Part shown: positions 1 to 13,000 of the stretch, in pieces
How the letters are laid out: each line of letters opens with the position of its first letter
Numbering within the stretch: the stretch's first letter is position 1
DNA from: Sesamum alatum
Lineage: Eukaryota; Streptophyta; Magnoliopsida; Lamiales; Pedaliaceae
Reading direction: 5' to 3'
DNA length: 64,000 nucleotides
Assembly: GCA_034509735.1 (NCBI GenBank)
Contig: JACGWO010000006.1
Coordinates: 35,643,141-35,707,140 of the forward strand
Notes under the pieces: generated by a model
The model's input: only the letters and a program-made list of their open reading frames with translations
Databases searched by the model: none
Told to the model about the DNA's origin: nothing
Translations under genes and position numbers: made by a program

Positions 1-10
1 TTCTCCTTAG

Positions 11-2653
11 GTGGTGATGTGGAATGGAGGAACAGCTTTCCTGAGAGGGAACCATCCACAATCAAGAAGAGTAAAACTGGTTAGTAGCGTCGTATTCCTA
101 CTCCGAGTTTACACGTCCAACATTTTGAACATCCATGAAACTCCGATAAAGTTTCAGGGGCATAAAAAGACATGTTAAATTGTTAATAATAACTTGTCGA
201 TTCACAAATATCTGTGGAAACATTGCACCTTGGCTCTCCGTTGATGACAAGTATTTTGAAGATATCATTCACTTGGTTTTTTCAGAAAAATCAACCAAGA
301 ACATAGAGCGACCGTTTTCCCGTTCGCGTTCACGTTCGAGGAGGGGGAGAGGTTATCTTGACCACCCTCAGATTATAAATGTGCAGAACTACAGGTTTGC
401 TCCTTGATAGATGTTTCCATTTTCTAGGCTTCAGCTCTTTCTTAAAGTTATTAACTCCTCTGATCTTTTGAGCAGTGTTTTCGTATCAACATGGAATGTG
501 GGAGGAAAATCACCACCAAGCAATATGAATTTAGATGATTGGCTGCATTCTGCTCCTCCTGCTGACATATATGTGCTCGGGTATGATCTTGATTTGTGAT
601 TCAAGGGACTGGATATTATCCAACCTTGCTGATTCTTTTATAGCTAACTTTCCTTTTTCCCATCTTGAAACCACAGGTTTCAAGAAATAGTTCCTTTGAA
701 TGCTGGTAATATTCTGGGAGCTGAGGACAACGGTCCTGCCAAGAAGTGGCTTGCTCTGATCAAGAGAACGTTAAACAATGCTCCCGGCACTAGTGGGGGC
801 AGTGGCCGATATACACCGTCACCTGTTCCTGATCCCATTGCTGAGTGGAATGCTGATTTTGAGGGATCAACCAGGCACAAAGCCTCGACCTTCTTACCTC
901 GTCGATCGTTCCAGACGCCGCAATGCTGGAGAATGGAGAACGACATTTCAGTCCAACAACCTCGCCTTGAGAGAAGATTGAGCGTATGTGACCGGGTAAT
1001 TTTTGGTCATAGGCCTAGTGACTTTGACCCAAACATGCGATGGGGTTACAGGCCAAGTGACTGTTCCTCCAGTCAGAGGCCGAGTGATTATTCTTCTGGT
1101 CGCCGTCCAAGTGACTACTCTTCTGGTCCCCGGGCAAGCGACTATTCCTCCAGTCGGCGGCCAAGTGATTACTCTTGGGGTCAGAGGGCCAGCGATTTTT
1201 CACGATTAGGCTCGGATGAAGATTATCTGCCTGGCGATTCACCCAGTACGGTTTTGTATTCTCCAATGTCCTACAGCGCATATGCACCCACAGAAGATGC
1301 ATGCGCTATGCCTGGACGCTCGAGATACTCTTTAGTCGCTAGTAAGCAAATGGTTGGCATCTTTCTCACTGTTTGGGTCCGAAGTGAGTTGACGGAACAT
1401 GTTCGGAACATAAAGGTTTCCTGTGTTGGCAGAGGATTGATGGGCTACCTTGGCAATAAGGTAGTCATTTACATTAATAACGGTTGTCTTTGTTAGTAGT
1501 TGTGTGGTTTTTGCAATAATTAACTAAGAGGCGCGACCACCCTTTATTGCAGGGATCCATTTCAATAAGCATGTTATTGCATCAGACCAGCCTTTGCTTT
1601 GTGTGCAGTCACCTGACATCTGGTCAGAAGGAAGGTGATGAACTACGTCGAAACGCTGATTTCATGGAGATCCTAAGGAAAACAAGATTCCCACGAGTTA
1701 ATGGCATCAATGACGAGAAATCCCCTGAGACAATCCTTCATCATGAGTAAGTTTCGCTTGCTTCTGAGATAAATTTCTGTTCTCTTTCTATGCTAGTGAA
1801 AATGGAACAATAATGTTTCAAGACTTGATCTTCTTTTCGTTAGTTAACATTTGCTGTTTACTGATGATCAAAATTTGGGTGCAGTCGAATTATTTGGCTT
1901 GGTGATCTGAACTATCGAATCGCGCTGCCATACCGGTCTGCCAAAGCACTTATCGAAATGCAAAACTGGAGAGCTCTACTAGAAAAGGACCAAGTAAGAC
2001 ATTGATAGTCTCACCGATGAACAACTTGTTCAGTTTCATAGGAAACTATTTGGCCTGATCTTCTTTGTTCACTAGCTAATCCTCATTCGACTGAACAATG
2101 TTTTCTTTCGCTTGGCAGCTGAGGATAGAGCAGAGACGAGGCCGAGTTTTTGATGGGTGGAAAGAAGGGAAGATATATTTCCCACCTACATATAAATATT
2201 CACATAATTCAGACAGATATGCTGGTGATGATATGCACCCAAAAGAGAAACGAAGAACACCTGCATGGTAAGAACACCTAGTATGACTTTGTTCGTTTCT
2301 AGGTTCCTGCATCCGCCTTTTTTTACTAAAAAAATACAAGTTAGATGAATGAAAAACTGTACGATTTAGCTCCCGATGCATTGTATCTGTTGCTAAATAA
2401 AGTGCTGATCCGGGTACTTAATATCTGAAGGTGCGACCGAATTCTATGGTATGGAAATGGCCTCCAGCAATTATCATATGTCCGCGGGGAATCACGGTTT
2501 TCAGATCATAGACCAGTTTCCAGTGTGTTTTGGGCGGAAATAGAATCAGTCCCCAACCGTTTGAGAAAAAGCATGAGTTGCTCAAGCTCAAGAATTGAAG
2601 TAGAAGAGCTGTTGCCTTACTCCCATGGCTATACAGAACTCTGCTTTTTCTAA
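11..2653 (+). CDS. Type I inositol polyphosphate 5-phosphatase (3' part, 5' end outside window)
   Basis: Exons that join in phase are 11-79, 286-394, 476-580, 677-1460, 1553-1746, 1885-1993, 2119-2267 and 2431-2653 (stop TAA 2651-2653). The product removes the 5-phosphate from inositol phosphates and/or phosphoinositides, as in the plant At5PTase1/2 group. Visible motifs: [10 protein letters not shown] after the third junction, [32 protein letters not shown] (catalytic), [15 protein letters not shown] (catalytic) and SDHRPV near the end. The C-terminus YTELCFF resembles members of this group. The large exon 677-1460 carries a low-complexity insert of RPSDYSS-type repeats between the FQEI block and the catalytic core. 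The start codon lies upstream of the window. Family assignment is firm; the exact paralogue is not. Confidence 0.93.
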
Positions 2654-4900
2654 TGAACGTAACATCGACGATTCTGATATGGGTATCCCCTCTCTCCACC
2701 TTCGCAACTAAATATCATAGTAACATTATCGTCCATATCACAATCGCAATATGCACAGTTTCCAAATCATTATTTTTCCTATGGATATTGTTAGATTTTG
2801 CACTAAGTTGTTTGGTCCCTTTGTTTTGCCTCGCGGTTTTTGAGCTTTCTTATTCACCTCTCTTATGCATTGTTGGTCCCCATATGCAGGTGATAATCTC
2901 TTTCAAGAAACTCAACCTGAAGAACGATGGGGACGTCTCTTTGCCCATTACCCGAGAAAGGTGAATCCTTTCTCTTCACTTTCTACATACTGCTATGCAC
3001 TTCTGATCTTTGTCTAACTTTTTTTCTTCCTCATATCTTGACCAGATGTAGATACTTACAATTTCGACCTGCTAACTTCACACGACGTTGCTTGATCACT
3101 TCCTAACTGATTACATTTCGTTTTGGAGTCTAATTCAACTTCAAGATTGGTAAATTCCCACAACGAGGTATTGTGTTTATCGCCCGTTACTTGCTTTTTA
3201 TTTTTCAGACGGAGGAGTGAGTGAGTGAGTTCGTTCGTTCCGAGTTAAGGATCAAAATGCTGTGTTGCAGGATGTAACCAAAGGCAATGAAGTGGGAACA
3301 CAAGGCTCCTCCTGTTTGTTTTCCTTTTCAACCCTGAAGATTCTTTATTTGTTAGGACAGAGATTCTTGACAAGAAGAGAATTAGAGATATGGTCAAAAT
3401 AATGATACCCCTTTTCTTACCTTTTTGTTTTAAATTGAGAATGTGATGTAACACTCATTGCTAACGTGATAGGAGAAATATAGTACCGAATGTTGGTGTA
3501 AGAGGGCCTCTCCCACTCTGTTTGTAGCCCAATGATTTTGCTGAAAAGTTGTTTTCTTGGTTGCCTCCCCATCATGCTCTTTGTCTGCTTTATTCTTTCC
3601 TCTTTCTGAAAAAATTAAAAGACAAAGCTACTCTGCTCACTACAAACTACAAAAAGTAAAAGACAGGTTTTGCAGATGAATTGTGAGTGTTGATGCCTTT
3701 TTTCTTACAGAGGGAGATGCCATTGCCAAGTATTCTATGTTCTTTTTACAATTTAGCTGAGATCAGGACAGGGTATGTCCTAAGTAGTAATTGTAATAAA
3801 TCGAGTTGAAACGAAGATGTTAGTTCTCCGAACTAGAAAACCTAAGTCTTATACTTATGGTAATGGGCATGAGATCTCGATTTAGTCTCTTGGTAATTTC
3901 ATTGCAGTTTTCCTTCCCATCACTGTCCGCCTATGAGTTTTCAAGATAATCATAATCATTTATGTATGACTAACATGGGCTCCACCGTCCGTGGATGGTC
4001 ATGATTGCTCGAATCTTGAGGTGGTTCGAGTCCGGTTAATTAAAGGGATTCAATTAGTTTTAGAAGCAGAAGTTTAGGATTCTTGCATGATTGTAAGATG
4101 AGGAGCTAATGGTCATGTAGGGGGAGGGGGGGGGGGGGGGTGCTTTTAGTCCCACCCAAGTGGGCTGTCATCTTGTGCACCACATTGAGGGGCATGCAGC
4201 ATCACCCTTCTGCACCATCGGATGAATAAAGCCAGGCGCATGGTCAACTACTGTCATACATGTTGGTACATGCATAATTTTTCGGAATTTTATGAGATTT
4301 GTCTTAATTACAAATATTTTTTTTATTATTTGAAAATTATAATTACCATCATGAAATTAATGACTATCTAATAAGTACCTCATCGTGACAACTCATTGTT
4401 GGGGTATTTGTTAGACAATCATTAATTTCAAGAGGGTATTTTGTGATTTTTCAAACAACGAAAGAATACAAATATTAAGGAGCCCATTGTAATTTACTGC
4501 TTTTCAATTTATGTATGCATACCTTGAATAATTTTGAATGTCATTTATGTATTTATAAATAAAAAATTACTTGGAGAGAATATAAAGTCAAATATTCTTA
4601 TGGTGAAATATGTCCACCATTAATGGGGAATTATGCATCCAAATCTTGTTTTATGTGTAGCTGTTATTTTTCAAAATTTTGATAGTTTAGATGTAAGTTT
4701 GATTTGGCATTTATGTTTCAATGTAACTGCTGCAGTAATGTATGTCGAGATTTTAATTTATTTTCTACCCATTGTTTCAAAGTTTTGAATTTCTAAACGA
4801 GTTCATATTCTTGAATTTAAACAATCATTATACCCTCTATAAAAATGATAAACGAACAAACAACCTTATGTGAACCGAATTTTTTTTTTAAAAAAAGCAT
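2654..4900. other. 3' UTR and intergenic spacer
   Basis: The first several hundred bases are probably 3' UTR of the 5-phosphatase. The rest is AT-rich with no convincing coding potential. A G-rich homopolymer (about 4121-4141) is the only notable simple repeat. Confidence 0.6.
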
Positions 4901-4914
4901 TTTTTTAAAAAGCT

Positions 4915-5370
4915 TTACTGTGTTAAATAAAATGGTCACAAATCCAATGTGATCTTAAAAATGTAACAATTAACCCGTTATATGCAGCAATGGGACAAAC
5001 ACGCTTAGTGTGTGACTTATTTTTACCTCTTAAATAACAAAATTGAACCCATTCTCCACAACTACAAAGTCTCAAGTTTGAAACAATCCTCGTTTTGGCT
5101 TCTCTAACTCGTTTTGTTCTTTTTTTTGGCCCTGGTGTTTTGTAGAATTTGTTCAATTGTGGTTTTTCCTGCCTAAATGAGGATTGTTTCAGACTTGAAG
5201 TCTTGTATTGTGGAGGATGGGGGCAATTTTATCATTTAAGAGATAAAAGAAATGGGTAAACAAGTCGCACATCAAGCGCGTCTGTCCCACTACTGCCCAG
5301 AAGGATATCAATTGCTATATTTCTAAGATCACAGGTGAATATTTTTTTACCATATTATTTAACACACGGG
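4915..5370. repeat. Foldback (MITE-like) element, copy 1
   Basis: The two halves are imperfect reverse complements. ACTGTGTTAAATAAAATGG near 4918 pairs with the stretch before ATTTAACACACGGG near 5357, and the block CTCCACAACTACAAAGTCTCAAG (5054-5076) pairs with the block around 5190-5215. The centre is near 5150. There is no coding capacity, so it is non-autonomous. A relative lies at about 5690-5965. Confidence 0.7.
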
Positions 5371-5414
5371 TCTTTTTTACCATTTTGATTATCACAGGGC
5401 TAAAATGCTTTAAT

Positions 5415-5446
5415 CCCCTATGTGTGTGTATATATATATATATATA
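5415..5446. repeat. GT/TA microsatellite
   Basis: A run of TGTGTGTG followed by TATATATA repeats, directly visible. Confidence 0.8.
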
Positions 5447-5689
5447 CTAGTCGGCGTGACACGTCGACCATGCGTGCATATAATAAATAATATTTCATGC
5501 TTTAAAATATATTATAACACACTTCAAAAAAAAAAAAAAAAGAGGGAAAGAAATAAAGAAAGAAAAGAAACTAACTTAGGGGTGTTATTGACACAACAAA
5601 AAATTCGTGTCATGGTGTAAGTAACCGCCTTTTGTGAGTGAAAACGGTGTTTTCTTTATATATTAGTACAGATACTTTTAAAAGAAAAA

Positions 5690-5965
5690 AAGGAAAATAT
5701 GCAAAAACCGATTATTTCTAAACTTATTTTTGGTTCTTAAATGAAAAATTTGCTCCCGTCCTCCACAAATACAAAGCCTCAAGTCTAAAACAATCTTTAT
5801 TTTGGCTTCTCCCATTCGTTCTTGTTCTGTTTCTTGTCCCGATGCTTTGCAGAACTTGTTCAATTATAGTCTTTTTCTGCTTAAATGAGGACTGTTTTAG
5901 ATTCGAGGCCTTGTATTTTCGAACGATAGGGGCAATTTTATCATTTAAAAGGAGAAAATGGGTTT
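5690..5965. repeat. Foldback (MITE-like) element, copy 2
   Basis: The same palindromic core as the element at 4915-5370: CTCCACAAATACAAAGCCTCAAG at 5760 pairs with GAGGCCTTGTATTTTCGAACG near 5905, and AGAACTTGTTCAATTATAG forms the centre. It is shorter than copy 1; the outer arms are missing or diverged. Confidence 0.65.
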
Positions 5966-5969
5966 CCGA

Positions 5970-7685
5970 AACTTTAATTAGTTGATGATAAAAGGTTGTC
6001 GAGCGGGAGCTGATGATGATAATAAGCAGATGCAGCTTTCTTTTCTTGTGCTGGTAATGCCACACTGCAAAGTTTGATGCCACCCATTAATTATGACAAC
6101 ACTCCTCTTCATTACATTCTATTTTTTTCTGCAATAGTCAGACACCACAACTCAATTAAAGACAAGACAATTTTGCAGATATTTCCAGACCATTATTTAG
6201 ACACTCTCTTCATCTTTTTCTTTATCTTGCACCACTCCTTATATGTCTCTACCTTCTTTGCAGAGTAAAGTGACTTCGGCTATAATTTTTACTTTTGTGG
6301 TGGAAATATATTGTGAAAAATTGGCGGTCGAGCTATAGTAAAAGTTGGGAATATTTGAAAATTGATTGAGATAAAGACAAAAAAATTGTTTTTTTGTGAA
6401 ATGTTGCCACACATTTGGGTTGTTTTGGTTTGTTCAGAAAACAGCCCAAAATCGAATCCAAACAAAATAATTGCGTTTATCCCAATTGAGCAAAGCTAAT
6501 CCTAATTACCGCAATGTGTTGTTTTGACGAAAGCTCGTTGAGACATGATCTCATTTGGTAACGGAGTTCCACCAACAAGAAATTAGGTATGTTAGACCTC
6601 AGGTCGAGATAAATTTGTTGTGACTATTTCAACTAAAGAACACACACTACAATAAAGCATTCTTTCGTCGAAACTCATTGGAATACAACCCAACTTAGTC
6701 ACTGTAGTCTTGTAAATACACAGAGTATGTTAAAATTCAATTTTCATGAACGAACACTTACATAAAATGACGATCTCTGCTTTCTAATGCAATTTAATTC
6801 GTAATATTAGAATTAATGTTGGAAACATATCTTCTGCTAAAGAAAAAGGAATAATTACATTTACACCTTCTAATTTATTGTACATTTACATAAATTACCC
6901 TTATCTTTTATATAATTATATAAACCACCCTAACAGCCAAAAAACAGGACTATTTATCTGCGCCTGGATTCAGGGCATGTTGGGAGGTCAAGAATTGCTT
7001 TTCTGCTGCAATCAAGACCAGCTTTTGAAGGACCATCAACAAACTCTGTCCCTCCTCTAAAATTTTATACCTAAGTCGCATGTTGCAATGCATTAATATT
7101 CAATGGATAATTCCTATGGAGTTTGTCCAAAATTATGATATTTTTTTCTCAAGATATTATAATTATCAATATATTTTCTGGCATTTACATTCGTTGATAA
7201 AGATTTTGTCAATACGTAAATTAATTATCGGAGTTTCATTAATTTATAATTATATTGAATTGAAACTGTAAGGATAAATTTGGATGGAATACTTTGAGTT
7301 TGAGAAAAATTTAGAAAAAATTATTTAAACAATCCATAATCTAAAATTAATTATCATTGTTGAATGGGACGGGTATTATCATATGGCAGCCTGGTCGAGA
7401 AGGGCCGGCCCAAAACCCTCAAGTTTCAAAGACTAGATTTTGGCCCAAGTCCAGTTCAAACATCCAATACATATGATGTTTGGTCTCACTTTTGCAAATA
7501 ATTAAAAAATAACTAATTCTAAGAATAAAAGAATTACTTTAAATATTTAAATTTCAAATATAAAAATTTAATATTTAAATATTAAATATACATATTTTAT
7601 AAGAGGGGTATACTTAGATATTACTGCAAATTTAAATATTTTTAATAGCAAAAAATTTCAAGTTAATTGTAAGTCTGCCAAAACT
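5970..7685. other. AT-rich intergenic DNA
   Basis: No gene or recognisable RNA seen. Short open frames here lack homology I can recognise and lack coding character. Confidence 0.5.
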
Positions 7686-7688
7686 ACT

Positions 7689-8099
7689 AGGGTAAATTAC
7701 AACCACCTGCCCTGAGATTCGATATAATTATAAATACTCTCTCGTTGTTTGAAAAATTATAAATATCGTCCCGAGGTTTGTAACTTTTAACCAAATGCCT
7801 GAAATTGACCATTTTGCCCTTGATTTTTTTTTTTTGAAATTGTAGAAGAATTAGTCGAGGCAAATTTCATTATTGTTCATACGTGTAAAAAACTTAAGAA
7901 ACATCTCCCTGCGCATTATACTCTAAAAAAATAAAAAAATCCAATTTGCATAAGGGCATTTTAGTTTACCTATAAATTTAGATGAAAATAGATTATTTGT
8001 TAGACGGTTACAAGCCTGAGGGGTATTTGTAATTTTTAAAATAATGAGGGGTATTTATAATTACGCCAAATCTTAGAAAAGATAACTGTAATTTATCCT
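7689..8099. repeat. Foldback element of the GGTAAATTACA family
   Basis: It starts AGGGTAAATTACAACC and ends ACTGTAATTTATCCT, an inverted repeat. Inside, ATAAATACTCTCTCGTTGTTTG pairs with the block containing AATAATGAGGGGTATTTATAA. Closely similar copies lie at about 45677-46099 and 55622-55997. Confidence 0.75.
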
Positions 8100-8220
8100 T
8101 GCATTTAACATTAGTTTTTTAGAATAATTTTAAATACCCCAAAAATAACTTAATTATTATATTCCAAATGAATCTAGTTTGACGTGGCATCATCATTCAT
8201 AGTCCTTATTATCCAACGTG

Positions 8221-8221
<1 letters not shown>

Positions 8222-8271
<50 letters not shown>
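8222..8271. repeat. (ATT)n microsatellite
   Basis: About 16 consecutive TAT/ATT triplets, directly visible. Confidence 0.95.
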
Positions 8272-8272
<1 letters not shown>

Positions 8273-9299
8273 ATGTGGTCTCATGATTTATCTTTTTCAA
8301 AATTAAATAATAAATGATAGAAGGAAAGGCTTATTTTCTTCTCCCAAAATAGAAAATAAAAATTGTGTGTTGTCCTGTAATTGTATTTAGCTTACTTTGT
8401 TGGGTAGCGATATTATTGTCACAAAATTTTAGTTCGAATTTAACTCGATTAAATATTAATTAATTATATGACAAGTGTAATCATATTTTATTTTTTATAA
8501 TTGATGAACAGTTAAAAAAATTATCAATCACATTATTTTATAATTAATTTGATTTGATAACTTAATTCGAGTAAGAATTTTTCAAGTAATCTTAATGTGT
8601 AGCTAAAAACAAAAGTTGTGATAAGAAAAAAAAATAAAATTATAAATTAAGCAGGTATGAGCGTGAGCGGTTCTTATCCATCCGGCTCCATATTTCCACG
8701 TCCCAGCTACACAACCTTGTCCTTTACCTATTACCTTACTCGTACTTATCCCTTTGTATCGCGCTGTATTTTTAATGATTTTTGTTTTTATGGTAAGAAT
8801 AAATTATAATAAAAATTAAAAATTAAACGAATGTGGAGCTTCGGATCGTTTAAATATAGATATGATCAGTAGATAAAAATTAAAATTGATTTGGTTGAAA
8901 ATTTATTACTTAATAATAATTAATTTTTTAGTAAATAGTAGAGTTGGTATAAAATTATTTATAATTTTTTTTATCTAAATTAAATTAATTTGAGTAGTTC
9001 AAAAATCAGAAATCAGAAAAATGTTTTTCAACTTATTTTGAAAAAATACTAACAAGTATTTATTTTTCTCCTTTTTTGAAAACAGTGGACGAGGATGGAG
9101 TTTTATTATGTGAATTTATAATAATTATACAACAATAACAATATTGCTAAACTAACTAATATGATCCCTTGATCCATAATCCAACTTCGTAATGAATTGT
9201 GACAAAAGTGACATATTGTTTGAAATCAATTGTTCTAAATGTTCAAACCTATGACTAATAAAAGAAAAAATTAAGATAGTAACTAAATAAGATTTTAAC

Positions 9300-9548
9300 T
9301 TACGGTTTATTTGGTCCCACTCGATAGAAGGTGTTAAACTTTTGATCTCATAAATTACGTATTTAGTATCTTTAGTTCTATAGACTAAAAAATTATAGCA
9401 TTTGAGACGAAAAATGCTACAGATTAAATGTGTCATAATTTTTAATTCGTTAGACCAAAATATTACGATCTTTTATTCTATGGGATCAAATATGCTAATT
9501 TCGTAAATTGTGAAATCAAAAGTACAACATCCTCTATCGAGTAGCATA
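9300..9548. repeat. Foldback element
   Basis: CTCGATAGAAGGTGTTAAACT at about 9319 is the imperfect reverse complement of the block ending CCTCTATCGAGTAG near 9544. Internal blocks (ATTCGTTAGACCAAAATATTACG) also pair across the centre. Unrelated in sequence to the GGTAAATTACA family. Confidence 0.65.
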
Positions 9549-9614
9549 AAAAATACGATTTTTTCCCGAATTATAAATTGGATTTAATGCAATTTATTTA
9601 CCTGTGATATTGCA

Positions 9615-9790
9615 AATGAGTAAATTACTCCCCTATGAAAAAAAAATAATAATAATTTACCTTTCTGTCTGGAAAGTAAATTGCTCCATTTTGAAAAATA
9701 TGGGAGGACAAATTGATTTATTTTAAAAAATATAAAAACATAAATTATTATTTTATTTTTTATAGGAGGTAATTTGCAAATTTACAATAT
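9615..9790. repeat. Short foldback element
   Basis: GAGTAAATTACTCCCCTAT near 9618 pairs imperfectly with ATAGGAGGTAATTTGC near 9762. It lies about 100 bp upstream of the vicilin promoter RY motifs. Confidence 0.55.
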
Positions 9791-9876
9791 TATTGGATTG
9801 CTTGCATATTTTCTTTTATAAATTTATAGAGCAATTTGAGAAATTTAATTGATTTTTCTCTAAATCACAACAATGC

Positions 9877-9990
9877 CATGCATGCATATCTTCTTCTTCT
9901 GTTATACACTTGTCAACCATGCATGGCCGAAATTCATTAAACCCCACGATGATGAATGATCCACCACTCTCAAATCCAACTATAAATAAT
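9877..9990 (+). promoter_or_regulatory. Seed-type promoter: RY motifs and TATA box
   Basis: CATGCATGCAT at 9877-9887 and CATGCATG at 9918-9925 are RY elements, the sites bound by B3 factors (ABI3/FUS3/LEC2) in seed-storage promoters. TATAAATAA at 9981-9989 lies 77 bp before the start codon. The motifs are seen; seed-specific activity is inferred from the family. Confidence 0.75.
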
Positions 9991-10057
9991 CACCATTTCT
10001 TTCCCTCCAATTCCCATAAAAAACTAAGTAAAAGCCACCTTGTTCTTAGCATCAACA

Positions 10058-13000
10058 ATGGCTGTGATCAAACTCAACACCAAAATCTCTCTACTTCTTC
10101 TCTTAACTCTTTCTCTACTTCTTCTCCCATCCCACTGCTACACAAATCCCGGGCTGCAAGAAGAAGAGGAGGAATCAGCTGAAGAAGGGCTGTTTAAGTG
10201 CTTCGTCAGCTGCGACAAGCGACAAGAGAACGAACGGGAATTGAGCCAGTGTGAACAAAGATGTGTGCAGGAGTATCATGAGAGAAAGAGAGAGGAAGGG
10301 GAGGAGAGAGGCGGCCGCGGCGGCGGTGGTGGTGAGGAGACGGTGGTGCCCAAGATAGAGGAGCCGAGGAAGGTGTACGAGCAGTGCCTGAGTAAGTGTC
10401 ACAAGACTGAGGGGTCGAGGCAGCAGTATCAGTGCAGAAGAACCTGTGAACGTCAGTACGAGCAGCAGCAAAGGGAACAGCGTGGTGGCGGCGGCGAAGA
10501 AGAAGGTCCAAGATTTTATGTTGTTTCGTTAATTTCTGAAATATTACAAGATTGTCACTGTTTAGTTTGTGTAATAATATATATATATATATATATATAT
10601 GAACATATGTATTACGAACAGGTACAGTGGAAAACCATCACCGCCGTGATCCCGACCAGCAATACAAACAGTGCCAAAGCAGATGCGGGAGAGAACGACG
10701 TGGAGAGGAAAGGCAGTATTGCCAGCAGAAATGTCAGTGGGAGTATGAACGCCAGAAAAGAGAACAAGGGCGCGAGTACGGCGGCGGCGGAGATTCGACG
10801 AATCCCAGAAAAGAAAGCAGGGAAGAAGAAGAGGGACAAGAAGGCAATAATCCATACTTCTTCGAGTCACAGAGGTTTGATTCTAAGTACAGAACTGAAG
10901 AGGGCCACGTCAAACTCCTCGAGAGGTTTTCCAAGAAGTCTGAGCTCCTCCAGGGCGTCGACAACTATCGGTTAGCCGTTCTTGAGGCGAATCCCAACAC
11001 ATTCGTGCTTCCCCATCACTCCGACGCTGAATCAGTCCTTGTTGTCGTCGGGGGTGAGTTCTTTACAACTCGAGGGGTTGCTGCGTAATTTCTTAAAATT
11101 GAGGGGTATATTTGTGTTGTTAACTATGTATTTGCTGTGACAGGGAAAGGGACAATTAGCTATGTGTGGCAAAATCAGAGGAAATCCTATAACGTGAAGC
11201 GTGGAGATGTAATGAGGGTTCCTGCTGGATCAATCCTGTACTTAATAAACCGCGACGACAACGAAAAACTACATGTTTTGAAGCTGTTGCAGCCTGTAAA
11301 CACTCCGGGCCGCTTTAAGGTAACTCCCTGGATCGATGGATGTCGTCTCGTTTTAAATTGTTATAGTTTAAGGAAGTGATCAGTGTAAGATCATGATGGA
11401 ATTGTACAATGTTTGTGTGTAGGAATACTTTGGTGTCGGGGGAGAAAATCCGGAGTCGTTCTACAGGACTTTCAGCAATGAGATACTTGAGGCTGCCTTC
11501 AATGTAAGAAGGAAAATTCCAGGATGAAATATAGTTTTCTTCTGTTTCTTGGTTCAGTCATCAAAATTCGTAGCTGTTCTTGGATTGGTCATTTTCAGGT
11601 TCCAGGTGAGAGGCTGAAAAGACTCTTCGGACAGCAGAAGAAGGGTGTAATAATCAGGGCTTCCAAAGAACAGATCAGAGCATTGAGCGGCCAAGAATCT
11701 GAGTCCTCCTCCAGGGGAAGAAGAGAGGAGTCTTGGGGCCCGTTCAATCTGTTGGATGAACAGCCCTTGTTCTCCAACAGATACGGACAGTACTTCGAGG
11801 CCTCTCCCAATGATTATCAACAGCTAAAAGACCTCGATGTTTCAGTTGGATTCATGAACATCAAGAAAGTACGTATGATCAGGCTCTCTTTTCACTATAT
11901 TCTGGAGGGTAAAATACAATTTACCCCCTGTGCTATTGGAAAAGTTCAATTTACCCCCTATGAAAAAACAAAGAGCAAAAAACCCCCCTATACTTTTAGA
12001 AATGGTGCAATTTACCCCCTCGACGCGACTGATTTAGGGGGGTTAATTGCACCATTTCTAAAAGTATAGGGGGTTTTTTGCACTTTGTTTTTTCACAGGG
12101 GGTAAATTGAACTTTTCCAATAACACAGGGGGTAAATTGTCTTTAACCCATATTCTGGAGGTTTACACCTATCGAAAAACTTAGATCTGATCGAACCAAA
12201 CGAATCACAAGACACTATGATACAATTGCCATATAATCAATCTCGTGCACCAATCATATTACAAGTATATTACACCTATCGTATAATTGGTTCAAATCTA
12301 ATCAAAACTGGATTAGAATTTTCTCAATTTTTGAAAATTACATGATTTTAGGGGGTGCTGGTGTAATTTTTTCTAAAATTGACTTACTTTCTTGTAATAT
12401 ATGAAACATCATAGGGCGTTCATTATTCTTCCTGAAAAACACAGCAACTAATGACTTTCTTTTGTCCGGAACTTGAAGGGTGGAATGATAGCACCTTACT
12501 ACAACACAAGGTCCACAAAGTTGGTGGTCGTGGTAGGAGGGAGTGGCCGCTTTGAAATGGCATGCCCTCATCTCTCAGCTCAAAGCAAACAAGGTTCTCA
12601 AGGGAGGAAAGAAAGAGAAGGAGAAACAACATCTAATGTACACTACCAAAAGGTTAGTGCCCGTTTGTCTGTTGGCGACGTTTTCATCGTTCCGGCTGGC
12701 CATCCTATCGCCACGATTGCCTCCCAGGATTCGAACTTGCAATTAGTGGCCTTCGGGATCAAGGGTTCCTACAATCAGAAATATTTCTTAGCAGGTATGC
12801 TCGCGCCTACCTTGTTCATGCAGTCCTGTTTTACGTTACAAATTAATTACATAACCAGTTGTTTTGCTCTAATAATACAGGAAAAGACAACATATGGAAC
12901 CAAGTTCAGTCGGAGGCAAAAGAGCTGTCGTTCAAGACGCCAGCAAGAGAGGTAGAGGAGATATTGAGAAGCCAAGAACAGTCGTATTTTCTGCCTGGCC

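Noticed and set aside
10175..10511. Long minus-strand frames opposite the vicilin first exon
   Set aside because: These are shadows of the GC-rich, Glu/Arg-coding repeats on the plus strand.
11524..12069. 181-residue open frame through the vicilin region
   Set aside because: It reads on into the MITE after exon 5; splice sites at 11868 and 12479 explain the real gene.
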